A DNA stretch of 36,957 bases from Stenotrophomonas maltophilia (GTDB lineage: Bacteria; Pseudomonadota; Gammaproteobacteria; Xanthomonadales; Xanthomonadaceae). The translations under genes were made by a program, and so were the position numbers. Below the pieces are notes generated by a model that worked only from the letters and a program-made list of their open reading frames with translations, did no database searches and was not told the DNA's origin. This document shows, in pieces, positions 16,049 through 23,723 of this stretch; the stretch's first letter is position 1, and every line of letters starts with the position of its first letter. The stretch is from contig NZ_RAVT01000027.1 of assembly GCF_013464915.1 (NCBI RefSeq), positions 31,459-68,415 on the forward strand, read 5' to 3'.

Positions 16049-16428
16049 GGCTGGTCCTCGTCATCCTGGAGCAGCAGCGCCTGCAGTTGCTCGATTTCCT
16101 TGTCGCTCAGCAGGCGGCTTTCGGCGAATGCCTGGGTCGGCAGCGGCCCGTCGATCTCCAGTACGCGACGAGCGAAGTCGGCACTGAGTGCGGCCAGGGT
16201 GGCCACCTTGCCGACCTTGGCACTGTAGACATTCAGACCGTGCTGGCTGCCCTCTTTCACCAGGCCCTTGTCGACCATCCGTTCCAGCGTCTTGCGCGTG
16301 GACGAGTACGACCAGTCCAGTGCGGCAGCTGCCGCGTTGTGCAATTCACGCGCGCTGCAGGCGCCGTCGCGCCACAGGCACTTCAACAACTCCAGTTCGG
16401 CGTTCGAAGGTGTTGGGACGCGGGGCAT
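16045..16428 (-). CDS. BlaI/MecI/CopY-family repressor
   Basis: A 127-residue winged-helix repressor. The start MPRVPTPSNAELELLKCLW is typical of BlaI, and the recognition region is SYSSTRKTLERMVDKGLVK (residues 40-58). A C-terminal helical dimerisation part follows (ADFARRVLEI, LSDKEIEQLQALLLQ). Family members are released from DNA when a partner M56 peptidase triggers their cleavage; that partner gene follows with a four-base overlap. ATG 16428 is chosen because it gives family length; upstream frame residues are unrelated. Two palindromes just upstream are its likely binding sites. Confidence 0.93.
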   Translation of the reverse strand: MPRVPTPSNAELELLKCLWRDGACSARELHNAAAAALDWSYSSTRKTLERMVDKGLVKEGSQHGLNVYSAKVGKVATLAALSADFARRVLEIDGPLPTQAFAESRLLSDKEIEQLQALLLQDDEDQP

Positions 16429-16443
16429 GGTCAGACCTGTGCG

Positions 16444-16480
16444 TGCGATTGATGTCGTGAGTGTGCGACAGATGTCGCAC
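16444..16480. promoter_or_regulatory. Tandem BlaI-type operators
   Basis: 16463-16480 is a perfect inverted repeat, GTGCGACA-GA-TGTCGCAC. 16444-16459 (TGCGATTGATGTCGTG) matches the core of the first in 12 of 16 positions. Their centres are exactly 20 bases apart, about two helical turns, and they lie 16-52 bases before the repressor start. This suggests cooperative autorepression. Confidence 0.75.
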
Positions 16481-16527
16481 GCCATGCAAGAGGCACATCA
16501 AGGCGCGGAGGTGCTGAGGTGCTGAGG

Positions 16528-17325
16528 TCAGCCGGTCGCCATCCGGTCGATGGCGCACAACGGTGTCTCGCCGGGGCGCAGGGTCAGGACGCGCACGCCA
16601 TTGCGGGTGACTGCCACGGTGTGTTCGAACTGCGCCGACAGCTTGCCGTCGCGCGTGTAGACCGGCCATTCGTCTGGCTGCTGGCGGATGGCCGGCTTGC
16701 CCTGGTTGAGCATCGGCTCGATGGTGAACACCATGCCTTCCTCCAGCACCATGCCGGTGTTGGGATGGCCGTAGTGCAGGATCTGCGGATCCTCGTGCAT
16801 TTCCTGGCCGATGCCGTGGCCGCAGTACTCCTTCACCACGCTGTAGCCGTGGCTGCGCGCGTGGCGGGCGATGGCGTGGCCGATATCGCCCAGGCGGGCT
16901 CCCGGGCGCACCGCGGCGATGCCTTTCCACATCGCCTGGTAGGTGGTCTGCACCAGCCTGCGCGCGCCGTAGTCGACCTCACCCACCAGGTAGGTGGTGC
17001 TGGAGTCGGCGATGTAGCCGTTCTTTTCCAGGGTGATGTCGAGGTTGACGATCTGGCCGCTGCGCAGCACGTCGGTGGTACTGGGTACGCCGTGGCAGAT
17101 GACGTTGTCGATCGAGGTGTTGAGCACGTACGGGAAGCCGTACTGGCCCTTGCTGGCCGGCCGTGCCTGCAGTTCGTCGACGATCATGCGCTCGACGAAA
17201 TCGTTGATCTGCATCGTGCTGCGGCCCTGCAGCGGCAGCCGGTCGAGCGCGGCGAACACCTGCGCCAGCAGGCGCCCGGACTCGGCCATCAGCGCGATCT
17301 CGTCGGGGCGCTTGATGATGCCCAT
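16528..17325 (-). CDS. map: Type I methionine aminopeptidase
   Basis: A 265-residue cytoplasmic enzyme that removes the initiator methionine from new proteins. The pita-bread fold metal ligands are all present: D96 (NLDITL), D107 (IADSS), H170 (CGHGIG), E203 (TIEPML) and E234 (QFEHTV), with the substrate histidine H79 (ICHGVP). Length fits the bacterial type I enzyme. It sits four bases after a ParD-like gene and is presumably co-transcribed with it. A second, housekeeping map may exist elsewhere, since this copy travels with an antitoxin-like partner rather than with rpsB/tsf. Confidence 0.95.
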   Translation of the reverse strand: MGIIKRPDEIALMAESGRLLAQVFAALDRLPLQGRSTMQINDFVERMIVDELQARPASKGQYGFPYVLNTSIDNVICHGVPSTTDVLRSGQIVNLDITLEKNGYIADSSTTYLVGEVDYGARRLVQTTYQAMWKGIAAVRPGARLGDIGHAIARHARSHGYSVVKEYCGHGIGQEMHEDPQILHYGHPNTGMVLEEGMVFTIEPMLNQGKPAIRQQPDEWPVYTRDGKLSAQFEHTVAVTRNGVRVLTLRPGETPLCAIDRMATG

Positions 17326-17329
17326 GGGC

Positions 17330-17542
17330 TCAGGCCTGGCCCGGTGGCAGCAACGGGGGCTGCACGCCGGCCGCGCGCAGTTCGCTGGCGACGATGTCCT
17401 GGAAGCTCAGGGTCGGGTTCATCTCGCACAGCATGCCGACCCGGATCCAGAAGTTGGCCTGGGCGTTGATCGAGCGGCTGGAGACGGTGCAGGCACGGCG
17501 CAGCTGGTCGTGCAGGGTGTCATCGATGTTGACGATGCCCAT
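17330..17542 (-). CDS. ParD-like antitoxin-family protein
   Basis: A 70-residue protein with a ribbon-helix-helix-like N-terminus (MGIVNIDDTLHDQLRRACTVSSRSINAQANFWIRVG), the part that binds DNA in ParD-type antitoxins, and a short flexible proline-rich tail. No toxin gene of the ParE or PIN type adjoins it; the gene four bases downstream encodes methionine aminopeptidase. The AT-rich palindrome directly upstream is a plausible autoregulatory site. Whether it regulates map or counteracts a distant toxin cannot be told from the sequence. Confidence 0.75.
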   Translation of the reverse strand: MGIVNIDDTLHDQLRRACTVSSRSINAQANFWIRVGMLCEMNPTLSFQDIVASELRAAGVQPPLLPPGQA

Positions 17543-17560
17543 GGGCGGTCCTGGAGAAGT

Positions 17561-17592
17561 GGATATACGAATCGTATATGTTTCGTATATCC
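17561..17592. promoter_or_regulatory. Palindromic operator/promoter of the ParD-like-map operon
   Basis: GGATATACGAA (17561-17571) is the exact inverted complement of TTCGTATATCC (17582-17592). A further half-site TCGTATAT lies between them (17572-17579), so three ATATACGA half-sites occur in 32 bases. It starts 19 bases before the ParD-like start in an otherwise GC-rich area and contains TATA-like -10 sequences. Confidence 0.72.
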
Positions 17593-17610
17593 ATCTCAAG
17601 CCCGCGTCGT

Positions 17611-17970
17611 TCAGTCCACGTGGGTGGCAAAGCGCAGGCGGTTGCCGTCGGGGTCGCGCAGCAGCATCTCGCGGCTGCCCCACTCGGTGTCATGCGGCGG
17701 CTGTTCGATCAGCACGCTGGCGGCGCTGAAGGCACGGTGCAGGGCGTCGAGATCCTCGACGATGAAGTACACCGCGCCGCCGACCTCGCAGTCGCCGCTG
17801 TGCTCGGTGAGGAAGATCGTCTGGCCATCGCGGGTGAGCTGGGCGAACAGCGGGAAGCCGGGTTCGAAGCGGTGTTCCCAGTCGACCACGAAGCCCAGCC
17901 CCTGCACGTAGAACGGCAGGGTGGTATCGGCGTGGCGCATGCGCAGTTGCGGGATGACGGTCTGGGGCAT
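17611..17970 (-). CDS. Glyoxalase-superfamily (VOC) protein, bleomycin-resistance-like
   Basis: A 119-residue cytoplasmic protein made of two beta-alpha-beta-beta-beta units. The N-terminal VIPQLRMRHADTTLPFYVQG and GFVVDWEHRFEPGFPLF are characteristic of the glyoxalase/bleomycin-resistance subgroup. The second unit ends REMLLRDPDGNRLRF, the usual VOC closing motif. ATG 17970 gives family length. Family members bind or sequester small molecules or act as metal-dependent lyases; the substrate here is not known. It lies upstream of the ParD-like gene on the same strand, but the operator between them argues for a separate transcript. Confidence 0.85.
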   Translation of the reverse strand: MPQTVIPQLRMRHADTTLPFYVQGLGFVVDWEHRFEPGFPLFAQLTRDGQTIFLTEHSGDCEVGGAVYFIVEDLDALHRAFSAASVLIEQPPHDTEWGSREMLLRDPDGNRLRFATHVD

Positions 17971-17999
17971 GGCGGTGGCTCCTGGGGCAGGCGTCCGGT

Positions 18000-18165
18000 G
18001 TAGTGCCGGCCGCTGGCCGGCATCCTCGTGAGCCCGGGAACAATGAGGTTGCCGGCCAGCGGCCGGCACTACCGACTCTGCCTGGGTCTGGTAGTTGCCA
18101 ACCTTGGTTGGCATTGCCGGCCAGCGGCCGGCACTACCGAAGCCACGCCGGCCAACGGCCGGCAT
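18000..18165. repeat. Cluster of SMAG-type GTAG palindromes
   Basis: Five short hairpin units lie in 166 bases. 18000-18022 is GTAG-headed with arms TGCCGGCC/GGCCGGCA. 18050-18072 is the inverted form ending CTAC. 18091-18113 is GTAG-headed with different arms TGCCAACC/GGTTGGCA. 18115-18137 is inverted, ending CTAC. 18147-18163 is degenerate, ending ATGAC. The GTAG head and paired inverted layout match the REP-like SMAG elements of S. maltophilia. They fill the gap between the glyoxalase and arginase-fold genes. Confidence 0.85.
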
Positions 18166-18176
18166 GACCGACGCGG

Positions 18177-19061
18177 TCAGCAGGCCATCGGCACGGCGGC
18201 CATCGCCGCCAGCAGTTCGCGGTTCACCTGCTGGTGCCGTGCCTGCCACACGGGAAGATCGTCGGCGCTGATGTCCGGCTGGCCATCCAGCGACGACAGC
18301 CAGCGCTTGAAGCGACTCTGATAGTTGGCCAGCGACACTTCGCCGGTGATGTCACTGCCAACCAGACCGCCGGCACGCAGCGCCTCGATCACCACCAGCG
18401 CGTCTTCCAGCTGGAAACGGCCCTGGTCCCAGTTGCTGCGCGCGACGTCCTCGGCGAACACGTCCTTGTCGATCGACAGGTAGGTCGGCTGGGGCGACTT
18501 GGCCTGTTCGGCTGCGAACGCGGCCACCAGCGCTTCAGGGTGCTCGAAGCGGCGGAACGCGTGGCCCATGCCGAGGCGATGGCTCCAGCCGACATCCACG
18601 TCCATGCACCAGTAGGTCAGGCGACCGCCCATCAGCGGGCGCCAGTGGTTCTCCCAGGCATGGCCGAGGCCGATGTCGCTGGAGGTAATGCCGAGCACAT
18701 GGATGTGCGAGATCTGCGGCAGCTTGCTGGCGGCATTCACCCATGAACCGCAATGCATGCCGAACGGAAAACGCATGTTGTCCGGATGGTTGTCCAGCAC
18801 CACCAGCTGGAACGGCGCCTGTGCGCGCATGCGACGCAGCAGCGGCAGGCTGAGATGGTGGAAGTCACCACTGCCAAGCATGACCGTGCCGGGTTGCGCA
18901 GGCAGCGACGCGAGCACTTCAGTGCCGAAGCGATCCAGGGTGGCGTTGCTGCAGGCAAAGCGCAGCGGGTCGTGCCACTGCGGCAGCGCCAGGGTCTGTG
19001 CCTGGGGCAGTGGCAGCACGCCACCGTCCAGGTCGAGGATCAGCGGGGAACGCAACGGCAT
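18177..19061 (-). CDS. Arginase-superfamily (ureohydrolase-fold) protein
   Basis: A 294-residue protein with the complete dinuclear manganese site of ureohydrolases: histidine in GSGDFHH (H68/H69), D-x-H-x-D in LDNHPDNM (D90, H92, D94) and D-x-D in LSIDKDVF (D198, D200), plus GSDITGEVS near 235-243 corresponding to the closing E-x motif. Outside these motifs it is diverged from arginase, agmatinase and formimidoylglutamase, so the substrate is probably another guanidino, amidino or acylamide compound. Last gene of the eight-gene minus-strand cluster, three bases after the FemAB/GNAT-like gene. Confidence 0.82.
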   Translation of the reverse strand: MPLRSPLILDLDGGVLPLPQAQTLALPQWHDPLRFACSNATLDRFGTEVLASLPAQPGTVMLGSGDFHHLSLPLLRRMRAQAPFQLVVLDNHPDNMRFPFGMHCGSWVNAASKLPQISHIHVLGITSSDIGLGHAWENHWRPLMGGRLTYWCMDVDVGWSHRLGMGHAFRRFEHPEALVAAFAAEQAKSPQPTYLSIDKDVFAEDVARSNWDQGRFQLEDALVVIEALRAGGLVGSDITGEVSLANYQSRFKRWLSSLDGQPDISADDLPVWQARHQQVNRELLAAMAAVPMAC

Positions 19062-19064
19062 CGC

Positions 19065-20156
19065 TCAGCCGCCTCCATCAGGTTCGCCCTGCAGGTACGG
19101 CGCCAGCCGGCGCAGGGCGACACGCAGCAGCGGGGAACGGGCGTGGATCGCGTGCCGGGTGGAGGTGAAGCTGGCCCCCAGCTCGGCCTTGATCCGCGAG
19201 TCGGTCCAGCCGGCCACGTAGTGGCTCAGGCCGTGCTGCAGGGCGTACTCGAGGTTGTGCATCCAGCTGACCGCGTACAGGTTGTGCTCGCGCGACTGCG
19301 GGTAGGCCAGGCCGATGTACTTGTCCACCAGCTTGCCGGCATGCACGTAGCACAGGTTCCAGCCGATCAGCTGGCCCTGATGGCGGTACAGGAACATCCG
19401 GCCCTGGCCCTGGCTGTCGGCCAGTAGGTACTGGAAATAGGGCAGGTCGAGCTGGTCGAAATGCACCGCGCTCTGCGCGTACACGCCCAGGTACAGCGCA
19501 TACAGTTCGGCCTGCAGCTGCGGGTCGGCCAGGGCCGGATCACCGGTGGCGATGCAGTCGATCTGCAGGTCGTCGCGCGAGCGCAGCTTGCGCCGGATGT
19601 TCTTGCGGCGCGACGACGACAGGCGGCTGAGATAGCCGTCGATCGAATCGAAATCGATCGCCACCCAGGCCAGTGGCATGCCTTCCAGTTCAACGAAGCC
19701 GCGTGCCAGCAATGCCTGCAGGAAGGCTGCGCTGTGCGCGTTGGCGGCGTCGTCCAGCAGCGGTGAAGCGACCGCCAGGTCCTTGACCACCAGAAGGCGC
19801 GTATCGCCGATCGCGTGACGCGTCACGTCCTCGGCCAGCGCCTCCGGCGCGACGTGCGGCGGCAGGGGGGTGTACTCGGTGCTGGTGGCACCCACGAAGC
19901 GGGTCTTCCAGGTGATCCACGGCCGCCACAGGCGCGACAGCGGCAGGCCGAGCAGCTTGCTGCGCAGCGCGTCGTCCATCGTGGTGGTCAGGTCCAGCGG
20001 TGCGCGGAAGGTCGGCAGGCCGCTGGGAAGGCGGCCTGCCTCGAATCCGAGCGGCGGGTGGGCCAGGAAGCCCTCCAGCAGCGCGGCCGGTTCCAGCGCG
20101 GTGCTGGAGGCACGTGACGTCATTTCCATCGGCACGGGAACCGGCAGTGCATCCAA
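19065..20156 (-). CDS. FemAB/GNAT-like acyl- or aminoacyl-transferase
   Basis: A 363-residue protein. Residues about 160-340 look like the GNAT-fold of FemAB/BioF2-like transferases: FDSIDGYLSRLSSSRRKNIRRKLR, a pattern seen in members that transfer onto cell-wall or lipid acceptors, then FLYRHQGQLIGWNLCYVHAGKLVDKYIGL and the EHNLYAVSWMHNLEYALQHG helix. The preferred start is TTG 20156, which has AAGG seven bases upstream; ATG 20129 is an alternative with a poorer site. Donor and acceptor are unknown. The gene is two bases from the aminotransferase gene and three from the arginase-fold gene, so the three enzymes probably act in one pathway. Confidence 0.75.
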   Translation of the reverse strand: MDALPVPVPMEMTSRASSTALEPAALLEGFLAHPPLGFEAGRLPSGLPTFRAPLDLTTTMDDALRSKLLGLPLSRLWRPWITWKTRFVGATSTEYTPLPPHVAPEALAEDVTRHAIGDTRLLVVKDLAVASPLLDDAANAHSAAFLQALLARGFVELEGMPLAWVAIDFDSIDGYLSRLSSSRRKNIRRKLRSRDDLQIDCIATGDPALADPQLQAELYALYLGVYAQSAVHFDQLDLPYFQYLLADSQGQGRMFLYRHQGQLIGWNLCYVHAGKLVDKYIGLAYPQSREHNLYAVSWMHNLEYALQHGLSHYVAGWTDSRIKAELGASFTSTRHAIHARSPLLRVALRRLAPYLQGEPDGGG

Positions 20157-20158
20157 CC

Positions 20159-21559
20159 TCAGCCCTTGGCCTTGGTCAGCGCCTGGTCGAGCAGGGTGAT
20201 CGCCAGGTCGATCTCTTCGTAGCTGATGTCCAGCGACGGCGCGAAGGTGATCACGTTCTTGTACCAGCCACCCACGTCGAGCACGAGGCCCATGCGCTTG
20301 CCGTCGTGCAGCAGGTCACCGGCCAGGCCGATGTCGACCATGCGGTCCAGCAGTTCCTTGTTCGGGGTGTAGCCGTCGGTCTGGCAGATTTCCGCGCGCA
20401 GGGCCAGGCCCAGGCCGTCGACGTCGCCGATTTCCGGATGGCGCTTCTGCAGGCCACGCAGGCCGTCGAGGAAGTACGCGCCCTTTTCCGGCACGGTGCG
20501 CTCGTAATCCATTTCCTTGCCCAGCTTCAGCACTTCCAGGCCCAGGCGGGTGCCCAGCGGGTTGGAGTTGAAGGTGGAGTGGGTGGAGCCCGGCGGGAAC
20601 ACGGTCGGGTTGATCAGTTCTTCGCGCGCCCACAGGCCCGACAGCGGGTTCAGGCCGTTGGTCAGCGCCTTGCCGAACACCAGAACGTCCGGGGTCACAC
20701 CGAAGTGCTCGATCGACCACAGCTTGCCGGTGCGCCAGAAGCCCATCTGGATTTCATCGACCACCATCAGAATGCCGTACTTGTCCAGCACGCGCTTGAG
20801 GCCGGTGAAGAAGTTGCGCGGCGGGATGACGTAGCCGCCGGTGCCCTGGATCGGCTCGACGTAGAACGCGGCGTACTCGGCCTGGCCGACCTTGGGATCC
20901 CACACGCCGTTGTACTCGCTCTCGAACAGGCGCTCGAACTGCCAGACGCAGTGGTCGGAATACTCGTCCGGGGTCATGCCCTTCGGGCGACGGAACGGGT
21001 ACGGGAACGGGATGAACATCGCGCGCTCGCCGAAGTGGCCGTAGCGGCGGCGGTAGCGGTAGCTGGAGGTGATGGACGAGGCGCCCAGGGTACGGCCGTG
21101 GTAACCGCCCTCGAAGGCGAACATCAGGCTCTTGCCGCCACGCGCGTTGCGGACGATCTTCAGCGAGTCCTCGATGGCCTGCGCACCGCCGACGTTGAAG
21201 TGCACGCGGCCGTCGAGGCCGAACTTCTCGTGCATGTCCACGGCAATGGTCTTGGCCAGCTGCACGCGGGTCGGGTGCAGGTACTGGCTGGCGACCTGCG
21301 GCAGGGTGTCGATCTGGTCCTTCAGCGCATCGTTCAGGCGCTTGTTGCTGTAGCCGAAGTTGCAGGCCGAGTACCACATCTGCAGGTCGAGGTAGGGCAC
21401 GCCCGCACCGTCGAACATGTAGCTGCCTTCGCCACGCTTGAAGATCTTCGGCGGGTCGACGTAGTGGACGGTGTCGCCGAAGGAGCTGTAGCGGGCTTCG
21501 TCGGCCAGCAGCTGCGCATCGGAGGCAGCGGCGTCGGCGTTCTTGTCAAAAATGTTCAT
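20159..21559 (-). CDS. Class III pyridoxal-phosphate aminotransferase
   Basis: A 466-residue fold-type I aminotransferase of the ornithine/4-aminobutyrate/diaminobutyrate class. Cofactor-site residues are visible: NVGGAQAIEDSLK (phosphate loop), YHGRTLGA (about 153-160), VVDEIQMGFWRTG with D268, and VFGKALTNG with the Schiff-base lysine K297. The N-terminal MWYSACNFGYSNKRL is not typical of housekeeping ArgD or GabT, so the substrate is not assigned. It would move an amino group to or from the terminal carbon of a small amine or keto compound. It is 63 bases after the HAD phosphatase gene. Confidence 0.9.
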   Translation of the reverse strand: MNIFDKNADAAASDAQLLADEARYSSFGDTVHYVDPPKIFKRGEGSYMFDGAGVPYLDLQMWYSACNFGYSNKRLNDALKDQIDTLPQVASQYLHPTRVQLAKTIAVDMHEKFGLDGRVHFNVGGAQAIEDSLKIVRNARGGKSLMFAFEGGYHGRTLGASSITSSYRYRRRYGHFGERAMFIPFPYPFRRPKGMTPDEYSDHCVWQFERLFESEYNGVWDPKVGQAEYAAFYVEPIQGTGGYVIPPRNFFTGLKRVLDKYGILMVVDEIQMGFWRTGKLWSIEHFGVTPDVLVFGKALTNGLNPLSGLWAREELINPTVFPPGSTHSTFNSNPLGTRLGLEVLKLGKEMDYERTVPEKGAYFLDGLRGLQKRHPEIGDVDGLGLALRAEICQTDGYTPNKELLDRMVDIGLAGDLLHDGKRMGLVLDVGGWYKNVITFAPSLDISYEEIDLAITLLDQALTKAKG

Positions 21560-21622
21560 GCAGTTCGGTTCCGTGAAGGACGTTCAAAAGGGGCAACGGG
21601 GAGCGGGTCTGGAAGGGAGGGC

Positions 21623-22336
21623 TCAGGCGGTGGCCAGCAGGGGCAGTACGATGGGCTGCGGGCTGGCGTCGAAATGACGTGGCTGCAGCAGGCTGCCATC
21701 GAGCAGGCGCGGCAGCAGCGCGACTGCATCGTGGAAGGTGTCGATGGCGGCGTGCTCGATGCCGGCCTTCGTGCAATGGGTGATCAGGCGGCGCTTGGCG
21801 AACACGAAGTCGGCATCTTCGGAGACGCAGAAATCCGAGCTGCCATCGCCGATCATCAGCACGCGCGGTGCTTCGTTGGCGCGCGCCTGCGCAGCGCAGG
21901 TGCACTTGCAGGTGCCGCTGCGGCAACCTTCGGCCTGGTAGGGCGATTCCAGTTCCCAGTGGTCTTCGCACCAGCGCAGGTGGTTGGCCACCACCGGCAG
22001 CCGCGACAGGCCGTGGTTGGCGAGGATGCGGTGGATCGCATAGTCCAGGCCGTCGCTGACGATGCGCAGCGGCAGGCCCAGTTGTTCGGCGCGGCTGACA
22101 AAGGCGACGAAGCCCGGATCGATCTGCACCTGGTCCAGGTGGGCGTCGAGCGTGGCCGGGTCCAGCTTCAGCAGCCGCACCTGGCCCTGCATGCATTCAC
22201 GCGAGCCGATCTTTCCCGACTTCCACTGCTCTTCCAGTTCCTGCCAGCCCGGCTGGCCGTACTTCTCCAGCAGCGAGTCGATGACATCTTCGAGGCTGAT
22301 GGTGCCGTCGAAGTCACACAGGATGCTCCAGCGCAT
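21623..22336 (-). CDS. MtnX-like HAD-IB phosphatase
   Basis: A 237-residue phosphatase. HAD motif I is CDFDGTI (nucleophile D8, acid D10), motif II IVSDG (S94), motif IV MIGDGSSD (D164, D168). The inserted loop with cysteines C138, C143, C145 and C147 resembles the cysteine-rich cap loop of MtnX-type enzymes and may hold a metal. No methionine-salvage genes adjoin, so it more likely dephosphorylates an intermediate of the surrounding aminotransferase pathway, as phosphoserine-phosphatase relatives do. The 174 bases before it break the tight gene packing and could hold an internal promoter, though no clear one was seen. Confidence 0.85.
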   Translation of the reverse strand: MRWSILCDFDGTISLEDVIDSLLEKYGQPGWQELEEQWKSGKIGSRECMQGQVRLLKLDPATLDAHLDQVQIDPGFVAFVSRAEQLGLPLRIVSDGLDYAIHRILANHGLSRLPVVANHLRWCEDHWELESPYQAEGCRSGTCKCTCAAQARANEAPRVLMIGDGSSDFCVSEDADFVFAKRRLITHCTKAGIEHAAIDTFHDAVALLPRLLDGSLLQPRHFDASPQPIVLPLLATA

Positions 22337-22510
22337 GGGCAGGTCCGTCGATGAAAGAAACGTCCGGCGCGATGCCGGGGCAGGCTCAATGTAGGCAGGC
22401 CGCCTTTCTCGTTCCTTTCCTGTTGAAAGGCTCTATTGACGGGCTGGGAAAGCGTTCAGGAAGGTGCATGGATGAATGCGCGGAGCGCAGGCCAGGCGCG
22501 CACCTGCGGG

Positions 22511-23713
22511 TCAGGCGCGGGCCAGGACCTGCAGGATCTCGGCCGTGTCTTCACGGGTCTGCCAGGCGCTGTTGCCCAGGGTCAGCATGCGTGCAGCGAA
22601 GTCGCGTGCGTTGGGCACGTCGGCGGCCGGCACGATGCCGCGCAGGTACGCGTAGTCGGGCAGGGCATGGATGAACATGCGGCTGGCGCCGAGGCCGCGT
22701 GGCCACAGGTCTTTCAGCACGGCATCGCGGGCTCGCTGGCTGGGCAGCAGCAGCATCAGCATCGGCCAGGTGCCGCCGGTACCGGCCAGCCCATCGACCA
22801 CGTCCACCGCCGGCAGCTGGGCCAGCTGCACGCGCAGCTGCAATGCACGCAGGCGCCCGGCCTGCAGGAAGGCAGGCAGGCGCCGCGCGGCATGGGCACC
22901 GATGTTCTGCCGCCACGGGCTGACCCGGTGCTGCGGAATCTCCAGCGGGAAAATGTCACCGACCGCTTCTTCCAGGTCGCCACGCTGCAGCGCGCTGCGC
23001 AGCGGATTGCCGTACACCAGCGACAGCAGTGAAGGACGGTAGCAGGCCGCAAGACCGAGCAGCTGCACGCTGCGCAGCAGCTCCCAGCGCAGGCTGGAGC
23101 GAACGTGCTGGACGGCATGTCCGGCCAGCGCGGCACGCAGTTCGTCATCGCGGCTGACCAGCAGGCCGCCCTCATGCAGGCTCAGGCCCTTGCCGGCGGC
23201 CAGGCTGAAGAACCCGATATCGCCGCGCAGGCCGACACTGGTGTTGCCAACGCGTGCGCCGAGCGCCTGCGCGGCATCCTCGATCACCCAGGCGCCGGCG
23301 CCGCGCGCAACCTCGCAGGCCAGCTCGACATCGGCGATGCGACCACCCAGGTGGGTGGGCAGTATCGCCAGCGTGCGTGCATCGGTCAGCCGCTTGAGCT
23401 GACCAGGATCAAAGTCGAAGTGGCCATGACGGGTATCGCACAGCTGCACGCGCAGGCCCAGGCTGTGCACCGCGATCGGCACCAGCGGGCAGGTATAGGC
23501 CGGCAGGATCACGGTGTCGCGCTGGGGTGCGCGCTTGCGCAGCGTCCGCAGGGCGATCAGCAGCGCGTGCGTGCCGGAACAGGTCAACTGCAGCGGCGGT
23601 GTGCCGAGCTGGCTGGCCAGGATCGCGCGCAGGTCGCCACCGCCAGGAAGAAAGTCGCTGGCCTGCATCGGCAGGCCGGCGGTGGGCGGCAGCTCGCGTG
23701 CGAACAGGCTCAT
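22511..23713 (-). CDS. DegT/DnrJ/EryC1/StrS-family aminotransferase
   Basis: A 400-residue PLP enzyme of the family that aminates keto-sugars or cyclitols. The SGTHALLIAL helix (46-55), ILPAYTCP (69-76), VIEDAAQALGA (D146) and FFSLAAGKGLSLHEGG with Schiff-base lysine K175 are all in the expected order. The GKGLSLHEGG version differs from the usual TKNLTTGEGG, so it belongs to a less studied branch. Ten bases separate it from the SMR-type gene upstream. The pairing with two SMR proteins recalls ArnB with ArnE/ArnF of the lipid A aminoarabinose pathway, but no other Arn genes are present here. Confidence 0.88.
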   Translation of the reverse strand: MSLFARELPPTAGLPMQASDFLPGGGDLRAILASQLGTPPLQLTCSGTHALLIALRTLRKRAPQRDTVILPAYTCPLVPIAVHSLGLRVQLCDTRHGHFDFDPGQLKRLTDARTLAILPTHLGGRIADVELACEVARGAGAWVIEDAAQALGARVGNTSVGLRGDIGFFSLAAGKGLSLHEGGLLVSRDDELRAALAGHAVQHVRSSLRWELLRSVQLLGLAACYRPSLLSLVYGNPLRSALQRGDLEEAVGDIFPLEIPQHRVSPWRQNIGAHAARRLPAFLQAGRLRALQLRVQLAQLPAVDVVDGLAGTGGTWPMLMLLLPSQRARDAVLKDLWPRGLGASRMFIHALPDYAYLRGIVPAADVPNARDFAARMLTLGNSAWQTREDTAEILQVLARA

Positions 23714-23723
23714 CGCAACGCGC

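Noticed and set aside
18000..18165. Possible CRISPR or integron array
   Set aside because: Units alternate in orientation with short irregular gaps and GTAG/CTAC ends, as in REP-like SMAG elements.
20000..22354. A 784-codon plus-strand frame opposite the transferase, aminotransferase and phosphatase genes
   Set aside because: Low-complexity shadow frame; all three minus-strand genes carry intact active-site motifs.
22337..22510. Small gene or promoter in the 174-base gap of the eight-gene cluster
   Set aside because: No convincing -35/-10 pair, hairpin or small frame with a ribosome site was seen.
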